Assembly (NCBI GenBank): GCA_015680685.1
Contig: MNCI01018161.1
Span: 114,342-178,341, forward strand
Direction: 5' to 3'
DNA length: 64,000 nucleotides
Origin: Gnetum montanum
Taxonomy: Eukaryota > Streptophyta > Gnetopsida > Gnetales > Gnetaceae
Position numbers and translations under genes: made by a program. Under the pieces are notes generated by a model. The model was not told where the DNA came from and did no database searches. It worked only from the letters and a program-made list of their open reading frames with translations. Positions 8,775 through 20,081 of the stretch are shown piece after piece; position 1 is the stretch's first letter; each line of letters opens with the position of its first letter.

Positions 8775-9430
8775 CTATACATAACTGCTTCCTAACCCAT
8801 CATAGATTTGGCAAGATGTAAGGTCAAGATGCTTTACTATGGCATTCGTCTTCATCATTGTCCTCCACTTGACTTGGAAGGGCAACTCGGCCCATGCATT
8901 TGCATTTTCTAAGCTGGCGTATTGGGCTGGCTCTTTTGCTAAATAGGTAGTGCCTATAGAGATAGGCACCTCGCTCTTAGAGGTTATGACCTCTAAGTCC
9001 TACTCCATATCTACATTATTTATTGCTTGCATTGCTACCTCATCACCATGGATCACCACCTTCCTACCTACATAGGGTAGATGTATCTCCTGATGTATGG
9101 GTGAAGAGACTACCCTAAGTTGAGCTAACCATGACCTCCCAAAGATCAGGTTAAACCTAGGCATCTCTTCCACCATGATAAACATTGCATTTGTGGGGAA
9201 CTAGTCCCTACCACAAAGTCGATGTAGACACTGCCTTTCACCATGACCCATGCCCCGTTGAATGACTTCAAGCATGATGTTGTCGCGGGCTTGATTTGGT
9301 CTACCAAACCTAACTTATCCACAATAGGGAATGGGATGACATTCATAGTAGCCCCATCTTCAATGTGTACCCTTTGGATCTTATGTTGGCCAACCCAAAT
9401 TGTGATGAATAGAGGTGTTGTAGTCACCTA
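8775..9430 (-). pseudogene. A1 aspartic protease
   Basis: The minus-strand start reads TTTPLFITIWVGQHKIQ, then VHIEDGATMNVIPFPIVDKL. EDGATMNVIP is the active-site region, with Asp-Gly-Ala where retropepsins have Asp-Thr/Ser-Gly, as is common in plant Tat elements. After a frameshift near 9185 it continues with VEEMPRFNLIFGRSWLAQLR; ILGRSWL is the second conserved protease motif. A C-terminal stretch to 8775 (EVPISIGTTYLAKEPAQYAS) follows another stop. The protease would cut the Gag-Pol polyprotein. It follows gag directly (stop at 9428). RT does not follow; the opposite-strand gene does. Confidence 0.75.
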
Positions 9431-10600
9431 ACCCTTTTCAGGGTCATCCCTAATGGACTTTTCGCAGAAAGTCAATTGGGATTGTTGTGGTTCTATAGGT
9501 GCAAAAGGAAGCATAACTAAGTGAATTGCTTTCTCTTCTTCTGGCATGTTCTCATCAATTGGTATTACCATTAACATGTGAACTAGAGCCTCATGGTGTG
9601 CAGTAGAAGTCAAAATCAGGTTGTATAGGCTTGACGTTGTGTTCTTTTGTTTTAGATCTTGATTGACCTGAGTAAGAGTGCTTAAGAGGTTTGGGAAACC
9701 TTCCTGTTTACTACTTTTCTCCCCTTCCATTCATCCTAAGAGATGAATTTCCTAAGAAGGGATAGTTTTAGGTTTAGGATCAGATGCTTTCAGATGAGGT
9801 GGTGATGATTGTGTGCATGTAGCAATGTTATCTTTTGGCAACGAGGATGTAGATGAAGAGGGTGAGGGCATCAACTTGGAAGTACTTGGGGCGGTATGTT
9901 CCATTGACGCCTCACCTATCAAATGATCTTCTTGTTTCTTTGGATGAGAAGGCTATAGTGTTGTCGTATGTGGGGTGGGGGCGGTTGAGTGGCATGGTTC
10001 TCTAATGATGAATGGTGCTCACAGTATTAATGCAGTCGACGGTGGTGCGATTGTTTCTATAGGCGGTGCATGGGTAGATGTTCCAAGGGAATTGTTAGGA
10101 CAAACAATTCTTATGGAGTTTGTTTAGCCGCTAGTGGTGTTGGTGTACTACATTGAGGCATACGAACAACAAACGACTGCTAGGATGGTTTGGAATTATT
10201 GTCAACGCAAATAGTTTTGATAATGTAACCAGTGTTGTTAGTGTTAAGTGGATTTGTGTAGACATAAAGAGATTGATTTTCAAGATGCATTGGGTTACCT
10301 TCATCTAGAACCAGTTTCCCCTATTCAATCATTCTTTGGATGTTGTCCTTTAATGCCATGTAGTAATCTATGTTTTGTCCACACTGTTGATGGTAGTCAC
10401 AGAACTGTTCCAGCTTGAAATTATTAGGAACTTGCAGTTCATTGGGAAAAGCAAAGGAGGGGTTCCTAAGGAGTTCACAGTACCGTTGATGTTTTTTAGC
10501 TCCCTTCTTTGACATATACTTGTGTTGGATGTACCCCATCCCCAATAATTGCTTTAGAAGTTCTAAAGGATTGACAAGTAGTGGGGTATACCTAGAGAGA
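9431..10600 (-). pseudogene. A1 gag C-terminal region with degenerate zinc knuckle
   Basis: Nucleic-acid-binding region of Gag. At about 10400 the minus strand reads FCDYHQQCGQNIDYYMALKD followed by GKLVLDE. Family-A-type elements usually show CxYHxxxGHxTxxCxxLKxxIxxLIxxGxL. Here the second His is Gln and the last Cys is Tyr, so zinc binding is probably lost. After this comes a Pro/Ser/Thr-rich linker with several stops, then MEGEKSSKQEGFPNLLSTLT at 9730. The same knuckle in A3 (38830-38990) has also lost its cysteines. Confidence 0.65.
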
Positions 10601-12588
10601 TCTTTATGCTCAAAGTTAGGCTTGGGCGGTGCAGATGCTTTGGGTGCCGAGGCAGAGGCCTAAGCAATGTTGCTTGGTGCAGGTGTGGGGTTAGTCGGCA
10701 CAATGGCCACTTTCTTGTTGTTCTTGTTGTTGTTGGGCTTGGCTTTGTTTTCCATAGCAGCCACTGTGGCTATTGTAGCCTTTCCCTTATCCTTATCCTT
10801 CTTTGTGAAATTGTTCTTGTATGCAACATAGGCCAAATCTTTGCTTGCCTTAGCCACATCTTGTATGCTCTTGGTCTAGGCAAAAGCCTAACTAAGAGTC
10901 TGTGGAGCAAGATAGTACATTTGTACTTAATGAAGTCATTCACTACACCCTTAAAGATGGCCAGCATATAGGCCTCCTTGATGGGCCCGTGGATCTTGTT
11001 AAGTGTAGAACTCCACCATTGTATGAATTTCTTGACTAGCTCTAGTGGATCTTGCTTCACACTCATCAACTGATCCAATGTAACCTTTGGTCTCAAGTTA
11101 TACTTGAAACGTGTTACGAACTAGGTTAGCAGCTCCTCTAGGGTTAAGATGGAGGAGCGTGGAAGCACATGATACCAGTGTAGAGATTTGCCCATCAGAG
11201 ACATAGCAAAGACATGGATAATTGTATGTGGCCATTATTGCAAAATAAGGGACTCAGATTTGAATGTTACGAGATACATGTTGGGATCACCCTCCCCATT
11301 GTATTTTGTAAAGTGGGGGAGTGGCATCCTGGGGGGTAACATTAGCATTTGGACTGTTGGGCTAATGGGATCATCATGGTAGAAATCCATGACTTGTATC
11401 ATGTTAAAACCACTAGCCTTAAGGCATTTGATTTCCTATGTAAGGGTCTGGATAAGATGGAATGCTTGATCCCGACCTGGGGATGATGTGGATGGTTGGG
11501 GAGCTGTAGAGGTCGCTCCCATCTATGGAGAGGCAAGAGCAGTAATGTGACCCATAGGTAGTGCCGTTGGGGAAACCTTTATGAAAGGTGTTGTTTGTGA
11601 TGTCCACCACTCGGTAGGTGGTGCTATTGGAGAAACAACCACTGGTTGTGCCATGGAGTAGTCTATTTTTATGGTTGGTGGAATAGCCCATAGTTCCACG
11701 CTTGGTTGTACTATTTGCGGGACCTAGTATGTTTGGTGGCGAGCGTAATGGGACATTTGCAATGGCTACGAAATAGGAGGAGAAGTGAATGGGGTCTACC
11801 ATGTGGATGGGACTTGGCCCAATGCTGATGGTGGAATAGGTGTAGACACCGGAGTGGATGCAAAAACTGCATGCAACTATGATGTAGGTACGGTATGGAT
11901 GTAGGGTAGGGTAGCCGTGATTGGTACATGGTGTGAAGCAGGAATGGATTGGAAAACAATTTGTGGAGGGGTAGTGGTTGAAAATGAGACAAGGGAATAG
12001 GCATGTAGATACACCGAGGGCATGGCATGGCTACCTATTACCTTTGAAACTACAGTTTGCAACGATGTAGATGTGATCATACAGGGAGGTACGTTAGAGA
12101 GAGTGTTCATCCAGAAAGACGGGGTGGGAGGGATGGTGGTAGGGTTGGTTTGATCCCCAACCTCAGATTGGGAATCTAGTTCCTCCTACCTATCTTGGAA
12201 TGCCTCATCATAGTGATACACCATGTCTCATAGCTCCCTAGGCCTAGTCATCTGTATCAGCTAATCTATGATCCACTGATGCATCTACATTAGAGAAATG
12301 GAAACATAAGGGGTGGGAATAAATTCCTTCCCATTACAGTAAGCGAACTCGAAGCTATGTTTTTCTTCGAGTTCTTGTGCATCTAATGGCAGGTTTGCCT
12401 AAACCTTAGTGCAGAGAAAATTATATTGCTTGGTTTACTATGCCTACCTCTTAGGTGATTGATTTTGGATCCTGAGAGATCAGCATATCTCTCGCACTAG
12501 GCTAAGTAGTTTCTCGGCACCTGTGATGCCCTGAACCAAGATGGGGACCTCAACGTTAGAGGTAGTGACTACGGTGCTTGAGGAAATC
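10601..12588 (-). pseudogene. A1 gag matrix and capsid region
   Basis: The start is chosen at ATG 12588 (MISSSTVVTTSNVEVPILVQ), since A2 has a matching start at about 15879 (MNPPSTSVVTLSL). Downstream are CNGKEFIPTPY, conserved in all three family-A gags in this window, a hydrophobic Pro/Thr-rich middle region, MIQVMDFYHDDPISPT, then FTKYNGEGDPNMYL and MRPKVTLDQLMSVKQDPLEL with FIQWWSSTLNKI, the Retrotrans_gag domain. Several frameshifts and stops break the frame. The open stretches between 11419 and 12110 are partly frame shadows. Confidence 0.7.
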
Positions 12589-12811
12589 ATTTTCGTAAGG
12601 CTAAAAAGGGTTTTCAAATGAGAAAAATAAGGAGATCGAGAGGCAATCAGAGGCTTTCTATCCTACAGGATTCCAAAGGAACCGTCGCGGTGATCGATCT
12701 GCACCACACAATGCGTAAACAACTACAAAAGGGTGTCACGTTTACGCTAGTGTGTGACGGGGTATAGAACGCATATAGGACTACCATAAAATATGGAAAA
12801 GGCACCAAAAG

Positions 12812-12827
12812 CCCTCCTTATAGTGCA
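12812..12827 (-). other. A1 primer binding site, tRNA-Asn type (degenerate)
   Basis: The minus strand reads TGCACTATAAGGAGGG, about 20 bases inside the LTR end. The 3' end of plant tRNA-Asn (CCCCTCCTTCTAGCGCCA) would pair with TGGCGCTAGAAGGAGGGG. Three other elements in the window show the same site at the same place (16384, 27952, 34433). Confidence 0.65.
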
Positions 12828-13394
12828 AAAAAGCTATAGCAACCAAAAATGCTGGTGGTTGAAAACACTGAGATGTTATCGGGTGAAAAATGCTGGTGGT
12901 TGAAAACAAGGGTCGTGCTGGATAAAACGGAAATGAGACACACTAAACAGTCTAGTCAATCAGATAGCAACTTAACCAGTGTAACTTAACCTTTCGTAAA
13001 TATTGTTTTAAGTGAAAAATACATAAGATCTAAGCAATGATCAATAAATGTGATAATAAAGAAAATGATGCTAAACAATGATGACAATGAAGAAATAATT
13101 GCGTAACTAGGATAAGAAAATGCACCACTACAAAGTCACGAGTTCAATTCTTCTCTTTACTTAAAAATGTATAATAAGTTATACAATGTTGAAGGTGCAC
13201 AGAGAGTCCAAGAATGACTGGATTGTTGGAAATGCCTTAATTATGTTTTTTGAGTATGATCTTAAAAGCCAACAATGCAAAATGCCAACAAGAAAAAAGC
13301 TAATGCCAAGTGCTAATGCAAAAGATGCCAACTACTAAAATTTTCCAACCCAAAAAATTGTCAATTTGCCAACCCTTTGAGCGTTGCTCATCAA

Positions 13395-13409
13395 GGTATT
13401 TATAGGGCT
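13395..13409 (-). promoter_or_regulatory. LTR TATA box of A1
   Basis: The minus strand reads AGCCCTATAAATACC. The homologous box in the A2 LTR is at 17079-17089, and the surrounding sequence is alike in both, which supports it as the promoter core of family-A LTRs. Confidence 0.6.
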
Positions 13410-13589
13410 AGGAATAAGTGAGAAATGAGGCCTAGATGCCATGTGTCTTGGACCTATGAGATGATGACATGCCCATACTGCATGGATGTGCAAAGATGGT
13501 TGTAAACCTGCTATGCTGCAATCATGTTGTCAAAACTAGGAATGTTGGCGTCAAGTGTGCAAACAATGCAAGCAAGAGATGAAGCACAC

Positions 13590-14335
13590 TGGCATAGTGT
13601 AGTTTTTTTCTATGCTATGCTATGCTATGTAGTGTAGCACATTGGCATAGCGTAGTTGCTTGCTACACTATGCTACACTATGTAGCGTAGCACAGCGTAG
13701 CCACTAGTTTGAAAAGGAAATTTTTGTTGAAGTCAATTACATCTGCTGGAAAATTTAGTGAACATTGGGTTAAATTTTGAAGCACTTTGTTTGATTTTGC
13801 ATCTTTGCTATGCTACACTATGCTATGTAGCATAGCATAGCATAGCAACTGGTCTTATCTATGACTCATGTTGAAGTTGCAAACACTTGCTTGAAACTTG
13901 ATTATGCTAACAACTGAAATTTCTTCCTTTTGCAAAGGGGAAACCTATGAATTTGCTGAACTTGCATTTGAAACATCGTTTTGCTGCCTTTGCACTATTG
14001 CTACGCTGTGCTATGCTGTGTAGCATAGCACAGCGTAGTAGCCAGCGTATCTTGCTTTTTGGTCAATCCTCACTTTCTAGTAAGAAACTTTTGCCAAAGG
14101 ACTTGAAGTTGAACATGGAAAGTGGTTTTGGTGGCTAGAGTGCTTGTTGAGTGTAATTTCTTCATTGGAATTACTTGGTAGGTTGGGCCTTTCTATTTTT
14201 CCTTTGCTATGTTGTGCAATGCTACGTAGCGTAGCATAGCGTAGCACTTTGTTCTGCAATAGTTTGCACTTGATTGCCTAAGCAACTATCTTCTGAGGCC
14301 TCCTACACTACATAGCGTAGCGTAGCATAGTAAGC
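13590..14335. repeat. Cluster of GCTACGCTATGC palindromes in the LTR upstream region
   Basis: At least five imperfect palindromes, each a run of GCTATGCTAC units followed by the inverted GTAGCATAGC units, lie near 13610, 13670, 13810, 14000, 14210 and 14310. They separate stretches of ordinary sequence and lie upstream of the TATA box. They could fold into hairpins of 15 or more base pairs. Confidence 0.8.
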
Positions 14336-14628
14336 TTCTTCACTAGAAAACTTGTTGAACTATTTTGCACATCCTAAGGACCATTGACAACTCTTAGCAT
14401 GTTTTCTAAGTAAACTGTTAGCTAGGTGAATTGTCCAGGTGGGTAGGCTGGAGAGTCCATTAGGCCTGTTAGCTCTAGAGATAGAAAACTTGTTGGACTA
14501 GATAGTCTAAACTCAGAGCATTCATTTCTTGCCAGACTGCTATGATGCCACACTTTTGGAAATCCCTTGCCTGAATTCCAAGTCCTTGGTGAAGCAAAAG
14601 GATCTTGAAATTTTATGATGTTTCAAAC

Positions 14629-15890
14629 ATGAGCAAAGTCATGATGTGGCTAATAGTATCATCTTGATAAAAGTCCACTACATGGACTATTTCAGAGCCA
14701 ACATCTTTAAGCCACTTGACTTCATTAGTGAGGGTTTGAATAAGTTGAAAGGCTTGGTCTAGACCTAAAGGTGTTATAGAAGGTTGCATTAGTTGGACTA
14801 CCGATGGCACCATCAGAGCAACCATCATTGATGGTGTTGTTGGTGTAGCTACCATTCCAATTGGGGATGCTATCAGAGCAGCTCCCATCTGTGGCATCAT
14901 CTGAGTGACCCAGAACTCTGTGGGTGATGCTGTCAGAGAAACTACCATTAATGGTGCTATGGGAATGGCTACCTACCCATTGCTAGAGTAGCCCATAGCC
15001 CCATAGTTGGTTGCACCATATGCAAAAATTGATACATTTGAGGCTACACATACTATGGTATCTAAGATGACTGGACAGTAGGAAAGGATGTCACTACCCA
15101 CCATGCAATTGAGGTTGGAGCTACTATTGGTAGTAGAATTGGCATAGAGGAGAGGAGGTAATAGAAATAGGGCTCATTTGTAGTTGCGATGTAGACATGG
15201 TATGTACATATGGTAACATAGGCATCACAGATGTTGGACGAAAATTGGATGGACTATGAAGGAATAATAAAGGGAAAGGAGGCCGAAGGTCCTACATGCT
15301 ATTGCATTGATAACATTGATGGCTACCTACCACCAAGGAAGGCTTTGGCTATGAAAGTGTTGTAGCCATGACAAAAGAGGTAAAGGACTATGACTAGTGT
15401 GGAAGGAATACAAAAGGTGGACTATGAGGATCTGGCATAGAGCAAGCCACCACCTTCGGAATGGAATTCAAATTCCTCTTTCCCATTGTGGAGGGGCTCA
15501 TCATAGTGAGACACTATGTCTTGCTCTTTTGACCCACTCAATCAAATATGTTGATTTAATATCCATTGAAACATTTCAATGAGTGGTATGATGGCATCAG
15601 GAGTAGGAAGGAACTCCTTTATGTTCAAGTGGATGATTTCAAAATTATGCTTTTCTTTGAATTCCTGGTAGTCCAACAATAGATCTGCTTAGATACTTTC
15701 ACATAAGAAGTTGTATCACTCCTCATCACATGTCATGTGTTTGGGTGATTAATGTTGTAGTTAAAGAGACTGCCATTGTAGGCATGCTAGGCTAAGTGGT
15801 CACTCAAGATCTGTCACATGTTGCAAGGGATGAGCTATCTTCAAGCTCAAGGTGACAACTGAGGTGCTAGGTGGGTTCATTTTTACTATG
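14629..15890 (-). pseudogene. A2 gag fragment, family A
   Basis: The minus-strand start at about 15879 reads MNPPSTSVVTLSLKIAHP. At about 15640 come FKEKHNFEII, then EFLPTP and IEMFQWILNQ, matching the gag N-termini of A1 and A3. The open stretch 14948-14613 gives LDQAFQLIQTLTNEVKWLKD and VVDFYQDDTISH, matching the middle of A1 gag. The fragment stops there, just before the FTKYNGEGD motif, where the A1 LTR begins. A1 therefore appears to lie within or next to the gag of A2. Confidence 0.7.
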
Positions 15891-16383
15891 TCAAAAAGGA
15901 CATGAGAAGTAAAGAAACTAGTGAGAAATGGTGAAATATAGTAAATTTTGAGCTAAAATTCTTAAATAGGTAAGCTACACAGAAAATAGGCCAAAAACAA
16001 CGTCTAAAAATGTTGAAAAAAATAGTAGTTTTTGTTGTTACACTCACCATGCTAGGTAGGACTGTCATGTTGGTAAGGTTGTTACACTACACGTGTCATG
16101 CAATATGTGTTACATTACACATGTCATGCGACATGAAACATAGAGAACTTAACATAGTACTTAGTTTTGGGATTTTCATCCTACAAGGTTCAAGGGGAAA
16201 TGTCAACTAGAACCAATTTGCACCGACTAAAATGTAGACAACTCTTATGCTGGCATATGATCTAGCTATTGTTGTAGTAGGTCCACAGGGTTGTTATCTT
16301 TACACTAGCCTATTACTAGTGGCAAGGGTACATAAAGCATGCAGGACTACCCATGGAACATAGAAGGAACACGAAGGTTTAGG
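15891..16383 (-). other. A2 leader between primer site and gag
   Basis: No coding similarity is seen. The stretch includes a tandem pair of about 27 bases at 16081-16135 (GTTACACTACACGTGTCATG and its variant), each carrying an ACACGTGT-like palindrome. Confidence 0.5.
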
Positions 16384-16400
16384 CCCTCCTTCTAGCACCA
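16384..16400 (-). other. A2 primer binding site, tRNA-Asn type
   Basis: The minus strand reads TGGTGCTAGAAGGAGGG, one transition from the complement of the tRNA-Asn 3' end (TGGCG becoming TGGTG fits loss of a methylated CpG). This is the best preserved of the four sites. Confidence 0.75.
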
Positions 16401-16420
16401 AAAACTATAGCATCTGAAAA

Positions 16421-17500
16421 TGTTAGCAGTAGGAACATTGAGAGGTCATCAGGTGTATAGACCAATCTTGAATTCTTGGGAGGGTCATGCTAGAGATAAT
16501 AGAAATGGGATGCCCTAAATGGTCTGGTGAATAAGACAAGGATTTACTTGGTGCCTAATAATTGCTTATGAATAGTATTTTTGGAGCATCACATGTGAAA
16601 GTAGACACAAATAGGAATGCAACATGCATAAAAGCGAGAGCATATCAATGTGCATGTCTTAATACATAATGAAAGTAGAAATAAATAAGTATGCTAATAG
16701 TTTAAAATATGTGCTATAGAAAAAATAAAATGAGAGTTCAGGTGAGGAAATGCACCACCCCAAGATTGGGGGACATGACTATTGATCAAATGATGTGTAC
16801 AACCGGTACATAGTGTTGAACATGCATAGCTGGGTAGTGAGGCAATATGGTCATAGTCCCTAGGACATTGCAGATGCAATGCTGATAGACATAGAGGAGT
16901 TGAAGCTTGATTGGATGATAGTTGCTATGCTATGTGGGTGTGGGTTATAAGTGTTATGCTCAAGTGCGGGAGTGAGGTAGATACTAGGAATGCTTCTAAT
17001 GCTAAGATTTGCCACTCGTAAACCTTTTGTTTGCCAATATTCTACCAAATCCAACCCTTAGAATGTTGATTACTAGGGTATTTATAGAGCCAAGGTTGAT
17101 GGGAGATGTGGGTTGGATGCCATGTGTCTTAGGCCAATCACGCTGGCATGCTACATTCAAAGTGTCAAGGTCAATGGTGCTATGTTCGATAGGATAAGAA
17201 CAAGGACTAAAAATTTGCCAAACCATGACCATATTGCCCAAACCACATGTACCTAAGTGTAAAGAACTTCCATGTACCTATTAAAATGCCAAAAACACAT
17301 GCAACTTGGAGCCTGCACTTTGGGACTATGTCTTCCCTCCTCTTTTGAGTAGGATCAAGTGTAGGAATAATTTTGGGGATCAACAGAGGGTACGAAAAAC
17401 AAAGAAAACCATTGATCTTGGCCACCTGAGAGATGCCAGAGCTGAAATGAAGATTGATGTTGAGTTTTGGGAGCTTTTGGAGACATTTTCCAAGTGTTAT
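16421..17500 (-). repeat. A2 5' LTR, 3' part (interrupted by B1)
   Basis: The LTR edge is TG at 16421. A TATA box (GCTCTATAAATAC on the minus strand) lies at 17079-17090, in a context homologous to the A1 LTR. B1 is inserted at 17500. The rest of the LTR continues at 31838. Confidence 0.65.
17496..17500. other. B1 target-site duplication, left copy (GTTAT)
   Basis: GTTAT directly precedes the LTR and is repeated at 31833-31837 directly after the other LTR. Confidence 0.85.
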
Positions 17501-18685
17501 TTTTGGCAACCGTTTGGGACACGACTGCCAATGAGTTTCCTCGAATAGGATTTAGGTGCTTGCTGGTCTCTAGCAACTCCAAGGCCTAGCTACCTCCAAA
17601 TAGACTCAATAGTTAATGTGAGTATGTGTGTGTGCTGTTGTGGTGTGCTATTGTGAAAAATGAAATGATTGGGTTGTGTATAAAAGTATAAACGACTTAT
17701 CTAAAAGAGATTCAGCCAACTTTGCAAAGTACTATGAGTTGTTGAGAGTTCTTATTTTGTTCAATTGCCTAGTCTATGCAATCCTTATAATAGCTACTTG
17801 TAACAAATAAAGTTTTTCAAAAACATTTGAGCACAACTCTGCAAATCTACTTCTAATTTTCCCCAGAGAAAGAGATAGTTCCATAAGAAAACTAGAAATA
17901 GAGCGAGATTCAATGGAAATAGAAAGAAGAGAAAAAGAAAGCAGTGTTTTGTAAAGATCTTAAATTTTTAAACAAGGTAAAATGATACGAGTAAACACTT
18001 TGCAAAAAATCTATCCCAAATTCAATAACTACGAATTGTTCAAATTTCCAAGGCCTAATTAAGCAATTTCTTCAAGACAATCCTACTATGCTACCAAAAA
18101 AACAATTGCTGCATAAACTATCATGTACTAGACTCTATTTTGGCTAGATAATTGATGTCAAAAATTGCATTCAATAGAACCTTCAAAAGACTTGACAATT
18201 TATGATTGAAATACCAAAAAGATTCACTTTAAAGATAAAAGAAGCTATTCTAGTCCTCTCAAAATACCAAATATTTTCTGAACCCTCTTGACTATTGAAT
18301 TGTTCAATAACTTGACTACATGAAAATGCTCTCTTACAACAATCTCAATAGTGGTTCTTATACATTGCACAATAATAAACTTCACTACTAAAATGTTCTT
18401 AAGGATTTCAAACACAAGCTCTTCTATGACAAAATTTTAATAGAAATTTTTTATCATGCAACAAGAATAATAAGAACAATCTAAAAACCTAAAAATTACA
18501 TTCCAAACATCATACCATCTAAACCACTAGCTAAACAATTTAAAAAAATGAAAAATAAACATAACTTATAGGACTATGACAAAGAGGCTAAAATGTTGTC
18601 TTTAACAAGTCATATTATAAGCAATCTTTCATAATGTCTTCTTTTCCAATGCTCTTCCCCCCCTTTACCACCAAGACCCTTGAAG

Positions 18686-18695
18686 CCTTTTTATA
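18686..18695 (-). promoter_or_regulatory. TATA box, B1 left LTR
   Basis: The minus strand reads TATAAAAAGG, about 63 bases downstream of the nearest GTTATAAC palindrome. The right LTR has TATAAAAAAG at 29161-29170. Confidence 0.55.
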
Positions 18696-18757
18696 GGGTC
18701 TCATAGGTAGTTAGATATTATAAAATATCTTGGGTAACTTCTTTTCAACGTAAGGAA

Positions 18758-18941
18758 GTTATAACTTTCCCAACAAGTTAGGAGATATTACTTGCCCAAA
18801 AGTTAAGAGGTTATAACTTATACATGAAGTTAGGAGAAAATCATACTAACATTGGCATGTGTCTTTTTGGTAATTTAAAATTAGCTACAATTATCATGAA
18901 ATTTTACTTGTAGCTATCTATGGAAGTTATAACTTCCATAG
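18758..18941. promoter_or_regulatory. Three GTTATAAC palindromes upstream of the TATA box (left LTR)
   Basis: GTTATAAC lies at 18758-18765, 18810-18817 and 18926-18933. The last is the centre of a perfect 24-bp palindrome (18918-18941, CTATGGAAGTTA and its complement). The right LTR has the same three at 29229, 29255 and 29371, the last with one mismatch in the arms. Position upstream of TATA suggests binding sites for a dimeric factor; this is inference. Confidence 0.6.
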
Positions 18942-19095
18942 GAATAAAAGGGATACTAGCTAAATGTCCCCTTTTTATAGGACGTTATACAAATATCCTA
19001 AAAATTTCGTTTCTCTTTTTTCAATGCAATATTGTCAAAGTGTATTTAACACTATGCATTTCTTAATTAATTAATTTTAATTTAATTATATTATT

Positions 19096-20018
19096 TTATA
19101 GTTTTGGATAATGGTTAAGGAAACTTTTCTCAAAATAGTTGTATCCATAATCTGCAACACTTGCTGCTATGAAACCTTGCTCACTGCATTCTTCCCCATT
19201 ATTTTCTACCAAGAAATTTTTTAACAGAAATGATGGATTCATATTCTGACTTTCACAAAGTAGAAGTTGGCGCACCATGGCATCGTTGATGCAGAGCTTA
19301 CGGTGATTCTGTCATCCATTTCTCTGTCCCTCTTTTCTTGAATTTTTTTACTTGAATGGTGACTAGTATTTCCATTACGTCAAAGAGGTCATGCGTGCAC
19401 TATTTTAAGTACCATAGATAATAGCAAAACAAGCGGTTGCAGCTGCATTTGACATCTAGAACAATGCCTTCTGCATTTTCACTAATGTCACCATCGAAAT
19501 AGCAGGCGTCGGCAGTGGCGTTAGCTCTGGCTTGATCTAACCAAAGGAGGTCACATGTTGATGTTACCCTCATCTTCTTGACACAGTAGGAGTGGGATAT
19601 CTGGAACATTCTGCATAGTGCTCCGTCATAGAGATCATTACAAAAGAATCAGAAGAATGTGCTAAATTGATTAACCTTCTCTGGAAGCATTGCTACTCTC
19701 TTGATTTTTTCCACCTGCGTTTGCTGGACTCTTGCTTGGCTTTATTTGGGCATTCAAGAAATTTTGAATGCAACTTCCTAATTTCAAAATTTTTTCTTCT
19801 AAATTAGCATTATCCTTGTTAATCCTACTTTTCTTTAACCACTTTTTAGTTTCACTTAGCAAATTCTAAAAGAAATTCTTTTCTTCTTTTGAAGTGACTT
19901 TCTTAGCCTGCAGTAATTTATCCAGTTGGTTTTTTAACAAAACCTTTTCCTTCCATAAAATATATTCCAGTATTTTTTCTTGTGCTTCCTCAATCATCTC
20001 TGCAATTTGAGAATCCAT
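19096..20018 (-). pseudogene. Unidentified coiled-coil gene fragment captured in the B1 LTR (left copy)
   Basis: The minus-strand ATG at 20018 opens MDSQIAEMIEEAQEKILE, followed by a Lys/Glu-rich helical stretch (LLKNQLDKLLQAKK, TKKWLKKSRINKDNANLEE) and a Ser/Asn/Gly-rich end at 19674. After a gap, 19609-19400 reads MFQISHSYCVKKMRVTSTCD and DACYFDGDISENAEGIV, and 19278-19096 reads NPSFLLKNFLVENNGEE. This looks like two or three exons of a host gene with introns. I do not recognise the family. It lies in the same orientation as the element. One TAG interrupts the first exon here. Confidence 0.5.
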
Positions 20019-20081
20019 AAGACCATCATACTAAGTAGTGACTCAAAGGGTTTCTTTCTTGCATATGCACTACCTGCAAAG

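Larger units (their letters stand above)
866..14628 (-). mobile_element. A1: family-A (Tat-like) Ty3/gypsy element, 3' end lost
   Basis: Read on the minus strand it has a 5' LTR (about 14628-12850), a primer site (12827-12812), gag (12588-9431), protease (9430-8775), an opposite-strand gene (4265-8209 on +), the start of pol (3352), RT and RNase H (2965-1703), a second RNase H (1702-1334) and the beginning of integrase (1333-880). Integrase breaks off where it meets B0, so the catalytic core and the 3' LTR are absent. All reading frames carry stops and shifts. The order RT, gypsy RNase H, archaeal-type RNase H, integrase is that of the Tat group. The opposite-strand gene between protease and RT is not part of a standard Tat layout as I know it. 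The right edge is approximate. Confidence 0.75.
12850..14628 (-). repeat. A1 5' LTR (about 1.8 kb)
   Basis: The left edge is a TG at 12850, next to the primer site, matching the TG at 16421 in A2. The LTR includes a TATA box (13395-13409) and, upstream of it (13590-14330), many GCTACGCTATGC palindromes. The right edge near 14628 is where A2 gag similarity starts. The length agrees with the family-A LTRs of A4 and A5 (about 1.87 kb). Near the left edge a 22-base segment is duplicated (12846-12867 and 12887-12908). Confidence 0.6.

Noticed and set aside
11711-12110. His/Pro-rich open stretches on the minus strand as a separate gene
   Set aside because: They are the variable middle of A1 gag in different frames; flanking gag motifs are collinear with A2 and A3.
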